From NCBI GenBank assembly GCA_964428355.1, contig CAYRYU010000019.1, positions 16,128 through 80,127 of the forward strand: a DNA stretch of 64,000 nucleotides, read 5' to 3'. A program made the translations under genes and the position numbers. The number at the start of each line of letters is the position of its first letter. The first letter of the stretch is position 1. This document shows positions 25,301-33,375 of the stretch, one piece after another. Source of the DNA: CAYRYU01 sp964428355. Lineage in GTDB: Bacteria; Muiribacteriota; Ozemobacteria; Ozemobacterales; Ozemobacteraceae. Below the pieces are notes generated by a model. That model had not been told where the DNA came from and ran no database searches. It saw only the letters and a list, made by a program, of their open reading frames with translations.

Positions 25301-26465
25301 CATACGCCTGGGGGGCCTTGGTCTTTCCAAGAAGGCTCAAGAGATAGGACGAGATCCGGGGATCGGGTTCCTTTTCGAGACGGGCAAGCAGAAACGAAGC
25401 GTGGTCCGGCTTGAGAAGAGGAGCGATCTTCTTGAGTGCCGCCTCGCGAACCGTCGGATCGCCTTTGATCAGATCCCGGACTAGTTTTTGGGGGATTCCC
25501 GGAACGGGTATCTCCTCGGGCGGTGGGGGTGGCGGGGGTTCTCCTGTTCCCGGAGTGGTGACTGCCGGAGCAACGGGGGCGACGTAGGAAGGATCCTCCA
25601 TCTTCGCGGCAAGTTGGGCCGCCGCAAGCTTTTCGAGGGCTTTTTTCGCCGCTTCGTCGCCCTGGGACATCGACTCCAGGGCAACTTTGGCCTTGGCCTG
25701 CAATCCCGGATCCGGGTCCACCGCGGCGAGATGCCCGAGGATCGCGGACGCCATGGGGGCTTTGAAACGCTGCAAGGTGAAAATCGCGGCGTCGCGAAAA
25801 AGCATGTTCGCGGACAGGGCCATCTTTTTCAGGATCTTGAGCATCTCCTCGCTGCTGAGGGGCTGGATGGCCTTCGAGGCGGCAGCACGGGCATTCTTGT
25901 CGGGGTCCTGGAGGAGGGGAATGATGTGCATCAGGGCATCATGGCCCCCGAGCTGGTTGAGGGTCTCGATTGCAATCACCCGCAGCTTGGGATCCTCGGC
26001 GGGAAGGAACCGCGCTACATCCTCGATGTCGTTGTGGGACCCCATCCGGCCGATGATCATCAGAAGGGCGGATTGAAGCTGCGGATGCTTCTCCTTGGCA
26101 AGGGCCATGCGGATTAGGGGAACCACCGAACCGGGATCCATTTTCGCCCCAAGTTTTATTCCCTCGCCGCGGATCCGGGGATTGTCATCGTTGAGGAACC
26201 ATTCGAGATCGTCGAGACTTATCCCTATCGGAAGATCCAGCGGAGGCTCCTCCCAGCCGCTCGGAAAAATATCCATGAGGAGGTAATACCCTTTTCGGGC
26301 ATTACAACGCACCTCGAGGTCGAGTTCGGAGCCGACCGTGCGGGCCAGGACATCGACCGCTCGACGATCCTTCATCCGGATCAGTTCGAAAACGGCTTCC
26401 TTGCGTTCCTTATCCCTTGGGGATTGGAGACCTTCAAGTGCTTTTTCGAAAGCATCTTCCGACAA
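22326..26465 (-). CDS. giant HEAT-repeat / membrane / Ig-like / VWA protein
   Basis: A 1379-residue membrane protein. HEAT repeats fill about residues 10-300 and 325-560 (PSGWEEPPLDLPIGISLDD region; repeats such as IRGEGIKLGAKMDPGSVVPL). Three membrane segments lie near 630-710. About four Ig-like domains follow (ILAPTSGAVIEGDFPVKARA; ASPKNGQEVFGTLDVVIEAE). The last 190 residues form a von Willebrand A domain with MIDAS DVSAS and VVVADGGDE. The start is TTG 26465, eight bases after GGGAGG. HEAT repeats would face the cytoplasm and the Ig/VWA part the periplasm. The family's role is not known; surface binding or signalling is inference. Confidence 0.82.
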   Translation of the reverse strand: MSEDAFEKALEGLQSPRDKERKEAVFELIRMKDRRAVDVLARTVGSELDLEVRCNARKGYYLLMDIFPSGWEEPPLDLPIGISLDDLEWFLNDDNPRIRGEGIKLGAKMDPGSVVPLIRMALAKEKHPQLQSALLMIIGRMGSHNDIEDVARFLPAEDPKLRVIAIETLNQLGGHDALMHIIPLLQDPDKNARAAASKAIQPLSSEEMLKILKKMALSANMLFRDAAIFTLQRFKAPMASAILGHLAAVDPDPGLQAKAKVALESMSQGDEAAKKALEKLAAAQLAAKMEDPSYVAPVAPAVTTPGTGEPPPPPPPEEIPVPGIPQKLVRDLIKGDPTVREAALKKIAPLLKPDHASFLLARLEKEPDPRISSYLLSLLGKTKAPQAYAAVIKKFKDPDDRVKANAIEAAFAIDPVTTPDRITGFLSDKNNRVRANSIIVCATRPDFDPLVWVRDLAAFGDPAFRRSALYVINLLKRPTFLEVLETLLEDCEMEIRGLAYVALQDFVNRKVPGSHDLFERASARMSKEQKAAGKFDQDFHTAMNAMRAPPPPKRPSKKDVKSAGQELGEQLLGEDGLKKAGQTVKNLQAQAKQARDRMTESLAKSLAGRTLKEKIGLIVYGCLLGLLLLLHLIGALGHLQDESILRLIYLGAAGAAVVLSLAFWKLSGPGPAAGIALILLLVPLGASRLGLGAPEGDPQPVSDGTPAGATGTSQVTPPKPTPTRVVTTPAQPKGSQATIKILAPTSGAVIEGDFPVKARAGGKVKSVQFFLDNTPLQTFEEERTGEFELAKVSSSQYPSGSHVIKVRVTDPDNKTAEEMILVKFPFRLPEITIISPANGGVFWRDDRFSATVEGADFGDIEFVLDGTVIRAYPAEEAGKLEYPFQIATLTVGKHQFEVRTTLPDERVASSSVSFSRLIPTPVVRFASPKNGQEVFGTLDVVIEAESGYKETALRGVTWYVDGNLRQSLATPPFQDSWDLNDVELGPHELRAIAENELGTSSEAVVRVNAIKPSFSVAIKGIRSGQVLQEDTAGTVEVVNEFPGTKIDKVVMSIDDKPFHEETKPPFPFTVPVSEVLPGPRKLVVEAFRSDKKSFQASIPFSVNPKNRVGIYVSAKDPKGEALSSKDLQSVKLELKEDGRNVGSLTMQPGDSIPACFGIILDVSASMKADKKLAKAKEGAGSLLDGLQGADKSFLLKFSDSPTVVQGFTNDKTKVQQELEYLKAERGSALMDAVFMGIDRSSENPDRTVLVVVADGGDENNERTGPASKRGLQETIEFAKKANVLIYCLGVGNALQSAVSDGEKEMQSIARATGGRFVAVPSAADLPQAFRGVLREVREQTKISFQSPSGAHDGRWHALELTAPEKKELQLFYKPGFHGK

Positions 26466-26499
26466 TACCCTGACCTCCCGGAAGAAATGGTTCGGGGTG

Positions 26500-26508
26500 A
26501 TTATACCA
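26500..26508 (-). promoter_or_regulatory. extended -10 promoter of the HEAT-VWA gene
   Basis: Minus-strand TGGTATAAT (26500-26508) with no clear -35. Transcription would begin near 26493, some 28 bases before the TTG start, and the leader contains GGGAGG. Confidence 0.58.
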
Positions 26509-26603
26509 CAGCCAGGAAACCGGCACCCGCCCTAAGAAAAACCCTTAGGAAAACCCGAACCCATGGTCGGCTTCGGGAAGGCTTTGTTGCTGGTCAAGGA
26601 AGG

Positions 26604-27890
26604 TCAAGGGCGCGGCAGGAATTCACCTTTCTCCCAAAGGAAAAGGAACTCGGCCCTACATTCCCCGCATTTGAGAACGATTTCAGGCTGGTTCCACCCG
26701 ATCGAGGCCCCGATACCGAAGCCGCTTTCCGCAGCAAGCGCAAACTTTCCACATTTGGGACACCCCGGGGCGGGGGACCACCTTTGCTGCGACATGGTCT
26801 CGAACGGGCCGCAGACCTTTTCGATTTCGGTCGTCCCTTCCAGCCCATAACAGGCCGCCCAACCGCCAAGATCGAGGACCGGCACCGGAATGTGGAATTT
26901 GACCCTGTATCCCCAGGTGGGAAGTCCAACCAAAGCTCCGGCAAGATTGTCGATAACGGGGCGGTACGGCTCCACCCCTGCGACACAGTCCCAGGGCAGC
27001 TTCACTTGATAGGTCTTCCTTTGGTTCTCGGAAAGACCCATATCCTGTGAAGTCTCGGTTCCAATCCTGATCACGAGGAACTCGTCGGTTCCCCTCACGT
27101 TGAACGAGGCGGCAGTCCGATAGATTGGCCCCTCCTGTTTGAACAAAAGCTGGTATCTCCCAACTGGGACGGTCAAGCCGTTGGACAGGGTCTTCAGGTC
27201 GGGAACCATACGTGCGATAGCGGTTTCAGCTTCGGCCTTCAGCTTCTCCTCTGTTTCCTTGGCTTCATGGGCGGCCTTCCGCTTCGCCCCCTCTTCCAGG
27301 GCCCTGCGCCGTTTCGCGATCGACTCCCCCTCGCCCATCCTTTCCCCGATCCGCTTGCTGATGCCAAGATACAATTCCTTCAGCTCGGGATCTCCCTCCA
27401 GCACCTCGTCGCACCAGAGCTCGAAACGAGCCAGGAAACCGACAGGGTCGGCATCGTTTTCCACATGGTCTTCAAGGAGGGAAGCCATTTGGCGGCGGTC
27501 TTCTTCGCGAAGTGGACCCAGACTCCTGCCGTACCACCACCACATGACCTTGTAGGGAACCCACGCGACAAGAAATCCGGCGGCTATGGCTACGACGGTG
27601 TAGGAACCGGAGTGATACGTTTTCTCGAGAAGTCCCGAGAGGAAACCGACCACCCCGAACCCCAGAAAAACCAGGAGGCACACGGCACAACAACCGTTCG
27701 TGGATGCGTTCTCGAAGGCGGGGCCGTAGCCCGATATCCCCCCTGCCTTTGCCCACAGGTATCTGAAAAGGGCGGGATGGTCCTTCCAGCGAGTTTTTCC
27801 ATTCCCGTCCTTTTCACACCCCGGCAGGGAGGCTCCCGATATTTCGGACTCTCCAGGTTTCAACTCATTCCTTTTTTCGCCGTTTTCCAT
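26604..27890 (-). CDS. membrane protein with coiled coil and C-terminal zinc ribbon
   Basis: A 428-residue protein of unknown function. Two membrane segments lie near 65-125 (CAVCLLVFLGFGVVGFLSGL; VVAIAAGFLVAWVPYKV). A charged coiled coil follows near 185-230 (RRRALEEGAKRKAAHEAKE). A soluble beta-rich part comes next, then CPKCGKFALA and LKCGECRAEF near the C-terminus, which form a likely zinc ribbon. ATG 27890 is preferred to an upstream TTG at 27914; neither has a strong ribosome site. It lies downstream of a small exported Cys-rich protein gene and upstream of the HEAT-VWA gene, all on the same strand. Confidence 0.65.
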   Translation of the reverse strand: MENGEKRNELKPGESEISGASLPGCEKDGNGKTRWKDHPALFRYLWAKAGGISGYGPAFENASTNGCCAVCLLVFLGFGVVGFLSGLLEKTYHSGSYTVVAIAAGFLVAWVPYKVMWWWYGRSLGPLREEDRRQMASLLEDHVENDADPVGFLARFELWCDEVLEGDPELKELYLGISKRIGERMGEGESIAKRRRALEEGAKRKAAHEAKETEEKLKAEAETAIARMVPDLKTLSNGLTVPVGRYQLLFKQEGPIYRTAASFNVRGTDEFLVIRIGTETSQDMGLSENQRKTYQVKLPWDCVAGVEPYRPVIDNLAGALVGLPTWGYRVKFHIPVPVLDLGGWAACYGLEGTTEIEKVCGPFETMSQQRWSPAPGCPKCGKFALAAESGFGIGASIGWNQPEIVLKCGECRAEFLFLWEKGEFLPRP

Positions 27891-28011
27891 TTTCGTCCCG
27901 ATTCCAGTCTCCAAAAACTACCGCGTTAAGGTCCTGACCACCAAGGAGATCCATGAGTCCGATGCCACCCCAGAAAACCCCAGGAACCGATAGCCAGAAC
28001 CGGAGAAAGGC

Positions 28012-28839
28012 CTAATGGAAGGGACGGAACGGATATGCCCCCTGGGCTCCGAACTTTTCCTTTGGAGCGGGCGTTTTGATCGTGCCCGGGTGCGTTCCCC
28101 CGGACCGTTTCCGGTTGCCACACGTTTGGCACCTTTCCCATCTTCCCGCGCCGCCGGAACGGAAACGGCCGCCATGCTTTCGACAACCCCAGCCACGATT
28201 TCCCGGAGCAGGCCAATAGTAGATCCGCATTCCATCATGGAATTCGGGAGAGTTCCGGTTTCCCGACCTTGGGCAGCATCTCCGGCCATGGCAGGAGCAT
28301 CCCCTGAAAGCGTCAGCATCTCCCTCCTCCGATGTCCCGGAATCGGGAGAATCAGGGAACACGAAACGCGGGATGCTGTACCAGACGGCGCTTACTTGGT
28401 CCCCCTCGAGGGAGGAAAGAACTCCGAGAGCACGCTCGTAAGCGGGAGAACCTTCGATGGCGCACTTCATGGCCTTCCTTGCCATGGCCGGATCAGTCAC
28501 GGGCTCCGCCAGGCAGGAATCGTACATCTTCTCGGCTTCGATCGAAATGAAGTCGGGGCTGGAGATTTCTTTCTTCCGGAGGTTCTCGCGCTCGCGCCTG
28601 TTCTCCTCGAGCATGAGGTTCTTCCAGATTCCGAATGCCCTCTCACGCGCCTCGGAACCCCTCGGTGCGATGAAGGCGGCTTTCTTCACGGCGTCCATCG
28701 AGCGCGGCTCCGCCATGAGGGATTCATAGGACTTTCGTTCCTCGTCGGAGCCAAAATCCGCGGCCCGGGCAATTTCGACGCCGAAAAAGCAGATGCAGCA
28801 CAGGGAAAGAAGAATGGCCCAAAGAAGCGTTTTACTCAT
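28012..28839 (-). CDS. exported cysteine-rich protein, unknown
   Basis: A 275-residue protein from ATG 28839, with a signal peptide (TLLWAILLSLCCICFFGVEI). The N-terminal half is helical and acidic. The C-terminal third is rich in Cys, His, Gly and Arg (GCSCHGRRCCPRSG, RGWGCRKHGG, RWERCQTCGNRK), a pattern that could bind metal. The change in character after about residue 195 could also mean a frameshift into non-coding sequence, so the C-terminus is uncertain. An earlier ATG at 28878 would hide the signal peptide. Confidence 0.5.
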   Translation of the reverse strand: MSKTLLWAILLSLCCICFFGVEIARAADFGSDEERKSYESLMAEPRSMDAVKKAAFIAPRGSEARERAFGIWKNLMLEENRRERENLRKKEISSPDFISIEAEKMYDSCLAEPVTDPAMARKAMKCAIEGSPAYERALGVLSSLEGDQVSAVWYSIPRFVFPDSPDSGTSEEGDADAFRGCSCHGRRCCPRSGNRNSPEFHDGMRIYYWPAPGNRGWGCRKHGGRFRSGGAGRWERCQTCGNRKRSGGTHPGTIKTPAPKEKFGAQGAYPFRPFH

Positions 28840-28952
28840 ACACACCGAGAAGTTACCTTTCCCCAACCCAAATGTCAAAATCGTTGTCCGCCAGGCAGGT
28901 TGAAGATGGGCAGAGGTTCGGAATAGAATGGCATCAAAAGGGGGGACGGGCG

Positions 28953-30260
28953 ATGGGCAGGAAATCCGTTTTTCTTCTGATCGGGATCCTTTTGATTGCC
29001 CTCATCGTCGGGGCGGCTTTCTTCCGTTCCACGACCCTGGAAAGGCGGATCGGCGCTTCCCTGAAAGGTGGACCGGATATCCAGTTCGAGCCGCCCTATA
29101 CCCCGGAGTTTCTTGAAGGGATCCGCTTCCCATCTGAGATTCTTGCTCTTTCGCAGAATCACAAGAGGGAAGTCTTGACCGGAAAGGATCTCGTCAGGAG
29201 GTTCGAGGAACTCGACTACCCGGACACTGAACTGGTCATAAAACGTGCGAGATCGATTCTCGGGAAGGTGGGAAGCTCCACCCCGGCGGCGTGGATCGTC
29301 CCGCCCGTCATCGACATCACCGCCCCCCATCCAGATCTGAAGCGTCTTAGGGATTTCTCCAGAATTCAGGCCCTGATCGGAAGATACCTGATCGCGGCGG
29401 GACGCCCCGGCGAGGGCGTCGATGTCCTGCTCAGCGCGGCCCATTCCGGTGCGATGGCCTGTTTCGAACACCCTGAACGCGTGACCCTGATCGTTTCGAT
29501 GATCGCACGGGCCATGATCGGAATCGCCGCAGAGGGGTTCATTCTGGCGGCACGGGACCTGTCCCCTGACCGGGGCCGTGCGAAGGAGATCCGGGAGGCT
29601 CTTGTCCACGCCGGCGGGCTCCTTCCCCCCCTTTCGTATTCTTACGGGCTGGAACGGAAGTTCATCGGGAGTCTGTCGGCGGCATACCGGAAACTCGCAT
29701 CCTCAACCCACTCCGCGGAAGCCCTTGCCCGGGCGGACGCTTATGATGAGGTCGCGATAAAGGCCGAGCCGCACCTCGCAAAGCTCATGGATCCATGGAT
29801 TCCCTTCGAGGACCTGCCGTGGTCGCAGGGCTGGCCGAAGCTGACAGTGGTACCCCGGAACAACGAGGAATACATGGCGGACCATTTTTCCCTTTCCGGC
29901 CCGGGAGGCCTGCTGCGAAAGCTCGTAGACCCCTATGACTCGGTCGCGGGAGTGATGCTGTCCATTTCCGTTCCAATCCCCACGGGAGCTTTCAAGGCCG
30001 CCTGGCAGGCGAACCAGAAAATCGAGGGGGCTTCGACGGTTCTTGCGCTGGAAGCATTCAGGAGGGAGAAAGGGGCCCTTCCCCGATCTCTCCAGGAACT
30101 GGGAACGTGGTTGGGAAATCCGCTCGGGGAAGACTTTTTCACCGGCAAGGCACTGTCCTACGATCACCGGGGGCCTTCATTGTGGAGCATCGGGCCCGAC
30201 CTAGCCACTGGGACTGTGGACGATGTCTGGTTGCTGCCTTTGGAGAAACTGGTAAAATGA
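28953..30260 (+). CDS. membrane-anchored protein, planctomycete-like C-terminal motif
   Basis: A 435-residue protein anchored by one N-terminal segment (LLIGILLIALIVGAAFF). The body is mostly helical. The C-terminus has ALPRSLQELGTWLGNPLGED, FFTGKALSYDHRG and LWSIGPDLATGTVDDV; a block of this type (proline-led linker, DPFTG, SIGPD-DD) is common at the end of unknown proteins in planctomycetes and relatives and is similar to type II pseudopilin ends. ATG 28953 follows a G-rich ribosome site. Function unknown; it is divergent from the Cys-rich gene. Confidence 0.65.
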   Translation: MGRKSVFLLIGILLIALIVGAAFFRSTTLERRIGASLKGGPDIQFEPPYTPEFLEGIRFPSEILALSQNHKREVLTGKDLVRRFEELDYPDTELVIKRARSILGKVGSSTPAAWIVPPVIDITAPHPDLKRLRDFSRIQALIGRYLIAAGRPGEGVDVLLSAAHSGAMACFEHPERVTLIVSMIARAMIGIAAEGFILAARDLSPDRGRAKEIREALVHAGGLLPPLSYSYGLERKFIGSLSAAYRKLASSTHSAEALARADAYDEVAIKAEPHLAKLMDPWIPFEDLPWSQGWPKLTVVPRNNEEYMADHFSLSGPGGLLRKLVDPYDSVAGVMLSISVPIPTGAFKAAWQANQKIEGASTVLALEAFRREKGALPRSLQELGTWLGNPLGEDFFTGKALSYDHRGPSLWSIGPDLATGTVDDVWLLPLEKLVK

Positions 30261-30305
30261 AAAGCCCCCCGAAGGGGAGTCAGAGGAAAACTGGGAGGTT
30301 GAACA

Positions 30306-30608
30306 ATGTTGGCAAGCCTGTTGCTCCTGGTCCTTTTCGTATTCATCAGCGCTGAAACCCTTTTCTTGACCGTCCGTGCGATTAACCCCAATCCGGAAAC
30401 CAACCCCACGTTTCAGGATGCCTTGTACTATTCGGTCGTCGGGATGGTACTCGGAAGGGTCCCCTTCGGGGGATATCTCCATATCTTCTTCTGGGTCTGG
30501 GTTTTCAACCAGAAGTTCTACCTCAACTTCCTTGCCCTCATCCTTTGCACCATCGTCCAGTATGCGGTGCTTTTCGCTTTCTTCTTCGCCCTCGGGATGT
30601 TGTCCTGA
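30306..30608 (+). CDS. small three-segment membrane protein
   Basis: A 100-residue integral membrane protein with three hydrophobic segments (LLLLVLFVFISAETLFL; LHIFFWVWVFNQKFYL; ALILCTIVQYAVLFAFFFAL). GGGAGG stands eight bases before ATG 30306. It follows the previous gene by 45 bases and precedes the hemopexin-like gene by 99, so it may be in an operon with one of them. No family recognised. Confidence 0.65.
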   Translation: MLASLLLLVLFVFISAETLFLTVRAINPNPETNPTFQDALYYSVVGMVLGRVPFGGYLHIFFWVWVFNQKFYLNFLALILCTIVQYAVLFAFFFALGMLS

Positions 30609-30707
30609 AACCGCATCTGCCATGTTCCTGCTTTCCCTTACCCATTTGAGGTGGTATTTTGTTTCCGGGGAAGATCCCAAGAATCCCAACAATGTGGAGG
30701 TCAGGGT

Positions 30708-32693
30708 ATGTTGAAAAAGGTCCTGTTCGCGCTTTTCTGTCTTCTACTGATTTGCGAAATCAGCTTCGGGATACCGAAAAACTACTTCGAGTTGTTGGCC
30801 GATCCGGCTTTTTCGAATAAGACGCCGGAGCAACAACTCGAGTTGATAAGCAAGAAGCTCGAAGCGAAGGAGTGGCAGTATGAAGACATGAACAACTCGA
30901 TGGTCTTCAGGGTCTTCTGGGAGCTATTCAAGGGTGAGAAGGATTACGGGAAAAAGATCGAGGTTTATTCCGGAATCAAGAAGAAATGCACCGGACTCCC
31001 TCAGATGATCGAAATCGATCTTTTTCTGATGACCAGTTTCTTCGCTTCCACCCCGGAAGGCCAGAAGGCCGATTTTCGTGGAATGTTGAAGGTCATGGGA
31101 GCATTATGGCAGGATGAAAGGTTGTTCTGGCATGCGCTCGCCAAACTCGAGGACGGGCTCCTTGCCCTGCATATCTCTTCGCACCCCGAATTCTCCAAGA
31201 TGGACAAGATGGGCCAGCTCGCTTTTCTCAATGACCTGGTCAAGGAAAACCTTGTCAAGGACCTGACTGCGTCCCAGATCGCGGTTCAGATTGCCATGGA
31301 GTTCCTTCTGGACACACCCCCCGAAAAGCGGAAGGAACGCATCCAGGAGATCGAGAAGGTCACCGACCCATTCACCGCGATGGCGATCGGGGAACCGGAC
31401 CTCGACAAAAAGCTCGAATGGTTCGGGAAGAACCGGGGCACCCCGGGGGTTCCTCCCAAAGAGTTCAGAGACCCGTATTTCCAGCCTATCCAGCATTTCA
31501 TGACACTCCCGGAGTTCAAAGGCGGGAACCTGGTGACCATGATGAAAGCGGTCAGGAAGTTCTCCTCCGAAACCGGGCTCGGATTCCCTTATGAAGCCAG
31601 GTTCCAGATGGCCCTTCTCGCGGCTTTCATGGCATCCGATGGGGAGTTCCGGAAAGCCGATCCCAAGGGCAGACTGACCATCCTGAAGAAACTGGTCGAG
31701 GATGAAGCGATTGGCGAACTCGTCATCGAGGAACACACCTCCAGGTATGTCCAGGAACTTCTTGTGAATACCCCGCCAGATCAGCAGGACAATGTATTCT
31801 CCGACCTTTCCCCGGAGATGGATATGTTCACCCGAACGGCGGTTGAAACCTTCCTGAAGAACTCGAGAAGTGCCAAGCCGAAGCAGGGGGAAGGCGATCC
31901 TGAGGGGCAGAAAAGCGAGGGGGGGGCGGGTGAAACCACCGACAAGCAGGAGACGGTGAAGGAAGAACCGGGAACCGGAGAACCTCCGGTTGAAAGCCCG
32001 AAAAGCGAGGAACCCAAGAAGGAGACCGAAAACGTCGAAAAGGAGCTCCCAAAGATAGTTACCGGAATCTCCTGCGCCGATGGAACCGCCTACATTTTCC
32101 TGGGCAACGGCACCTTTTTCCATTACGACCAGAAAGAAAAGAAGGTCGATGAAGGTCATCCGCAGCCGGTTGACAATCAGACCTGGCCCGGACTGGAACC
32201 CTACTGGAAAAGAATCGTCTCCTCGTGCATCGGAAGGGATGACAAGTTCCTGTTTCTCCTGTCAGGCGGAGAATATTTAAGCTACGATATGGAAAAGGAC
32301 CGCGTGGAACCAGGCTTCCCCAAACCCATCGGCGGCAAGACCATGCCCGGCATGGAACCTTATGCAGACCAGATCAGGTTTTCCGTGTCCTGGGCACAGG
32401 ATACGGTGATGTTCTTCCTCAAGGATGGGACCTCGGTCGAATACGACCTGAAAAAGAAGAAACTCGTTTCCGCGGCTCCGCTTCCGGTCGACGAGAAGAA
32501 CTGGCCGGGGTTGGGGAAGGATTTCGACAAGGTGTACGCGATCGCAGACTGGTCGGATGAAAAGTTCCTGGCTTTTCTCGATGACGGCACGTTCATCCAA
32601 TACGATGTGGCAACGAACCATGCCGACGATGGCTACCCCAAACCCATCGATGATGCCAATCTCCCCGGTTTCCCCAATCTGGTCGGGAAATAG
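30708..32693 (+). CDS. secreted protein with C-terminal hemopexin-like repeats
   Basis: A 661-residue exported protein. The signal peptide is VLFALFCLLLICEISFG. Residues 20-400 are helical and contain two related halves (for example ASTPEGQKADFRGMLKVMGA and MASDGEFRKADPKGRLTILK). A charged linker rich in Lys, Glu and Pro follows. The last 200 residues carry four repeats of the hemopexin type (AYIFLGNGTFFHYDQKEKKV, GHPQPVDNQTWPGLEP; FLFLLSGGEYLSYD; GFPKPIGGKTMPGMEP), which would form a four-bladed propeller. The hemopexin name is from pattern only. GGAGG precedes ATG 30708. Binding of a protein or ligand outside the cell is inference. Confidence 0.7.
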   Translation: MLKKVLFALFCLLLICEISFGIPKNYFELLADPAFSNKTPEQQLELISKKLEAKEWQYEDMNNSMVFRVFWELFKGEKDYGKKIEVYSGIKKKCTGLPQMIEIDLFLMTSFFASTPEGQKADFRGMLKVMGALWQDERLFWHALAKLEDGLLALHISSHPEFSKMDKMGQLAFLNDLVKENLVKDLTASQIAVQIAMEFLLDTPPEKRKERIQEIEKVTDPFTAMAIGEPDLDKKLEWFGKNRGTPGVPPKEFRDPYFQPIQHFMTLPEFKGGNLVTMMKAVRKFSSETGLGFPYEARFQMALLAAFMASDGEFRKADPKGRLTILKKLVEDEAIGELVIEEHTSRYVQELLVNTPPDQQDNVFSDLSPEMDMFTRTAVETFLKNSRSAKPKQGEGDPEGQKSEGGAGETTDKQETVKEEPGTGEPPVESPKSEEPKKETENVEKELPKIVTGISCADGTAYIFLGNGTFFHYDQKEKKVDEGHPQPVDNQTWPGLEPYWKRIVSSCIGRDDKFLFLLSGGEYLSYDMEKDRVEPGFPKPIGGKTMPGMEPYADQIRFSVSWAQDTVMFFLKDGTSVEYDLKKKKLVSAAPLPVDEKNWPGLGKDFDKVYAIADWSDEKFLAFLDDGTFIQYDVATNHADDGYPKPIDDANLPGFPNLVGK

Positions 32694-32760
32694 GAACCGA
32701 TCGTCCCGCAACTCCGGAACGACCGCCAGGACTCCGCAGAGAAACGGCCGCCGAATTCAA

Positions 32761-32791
32761 GAACCCCGTCAGGTTCTGCCCGACGGGGTTC
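32761..32791. terminator. hairpin beside the tRNA-like copy
   Basis: GAACCCCGTC (32761-32770) pairs exactly with GACGGGGTTC (32782-32791). There is no T-run, so termination is uncertain. It lies about 20 bases from the tRNA-Leu-like sequence, in the same relation as the hairpin 33939-33964 to the real tRNA, and both are followed on the minus strand by TTGA. Confidence 0.45.
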
Positions 32792-32810
32792 TCGGTCTTC
32801 AATAAGGATT

Positions 32811-32902
32811 TCCGGAAGTCGGGGTCGAACCGACGCGACCCGCAACACCGCTCCGGGGGTGCCCTTTCGGGTGCGGGATTTTGAAACGGACAGGCTTCCG
32901 CA
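32811..32902 (-). pseudogene. degenerate tRNA-Leu copy (possible attachment-site remnant)
   Basis: Bases 32812-32834 match 33983-34005 exactly, the T-arm and acceptor 3' half of tRNA-Leu(CAA), and 32869-32885 match its anticodon 3' side. About 25 extra bases lie in the variable region and the D-arm is missing. It cannot make a normal tRNA. Confidence 0.6.
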
Positions 32903-32984
32903 AGAGCGATCTTGAGCGGCTTAACGCCGAGTTGAGCCCTTTGAGTTTCCTTTGAGCACAAACTAGCAAAACCCCATTTGCACA

Positions 32985-33009
32985 CCGGATTTCTTGATAC
33001 CAGATCCGG
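32985..33009. terminator. weak hairpin downstream of the toxin gene
   Basis: CCGGAT (32985-32990) pairs with ATCCGG (33004-33009). It sits downstream of the MazF-type gene on the minus strand and is followed there by GGGGTTTTG. A weak terminator is possible. Confidence 0.3.
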
Positions 33010-33030
33010 CACAACATTCCAACCCCTGAC

Positions 33031-33372
33031 CTACAACCCCATCAAGATCCTGAGTCTGTCCTCGACGGCTTCAAGGGTCTGCCGCGCAATCGTGCCCAGC
33101 CGCTTTGTAAGCCGCTCTTTCGAGACGAAGCGGACATCCTCGCACTTGATGAAACTGACCTCCCGAAGACCGCTCTCTGCCGGTTCCAGCCGGACATGGA
33201 ATGGGATGCGCTTCTCCTTTGTGGTGATCGGCAGAACCACCACTAGGTCGGCGGGACAGTCGTTGAACTGGTCGACGGACACGACCAGTCCGGGCCTGAC
33301 GCCGGACTGCTCGTGTCCCTTCGTGGGGTCGAGGTTCACGGTCCAGATCTCGCCGCGTTGGATCTTCGCCAT
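33031..33372 (-). CDS. MazF/PemK-family toxin (endoribonuclease)
   Basis: A 113-residue toxin of the MazF/PemK family, expected to cut mRNA when not held by its antitoxin. The conserved start RGEIWTVNLDPTKGHEQSG, then RPGLVVSVDQFN and LPITTKEKRIPFHV, match the family well, including the buried arginine and the loop that binds antitoxin. It begins three bases after the antitoxin stop, the usual order for this type of pair. It lies between two tRNA-Leu-derived sequences, which supports arrival on a mobile element. Confidence 0.88.
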   Translation of the reverse strand: MAKIQRGEIWTVNLDPTKGHEQSGVRPGLVVSVDQFNDCPADLVVVLPITTKEKRIPFHVRLEPAESGLREVSFIKCEDVRFVSKERLTKRLGTIARQTLEAVEDRLRILMGL

Positions 33373-33375
33373 GAC

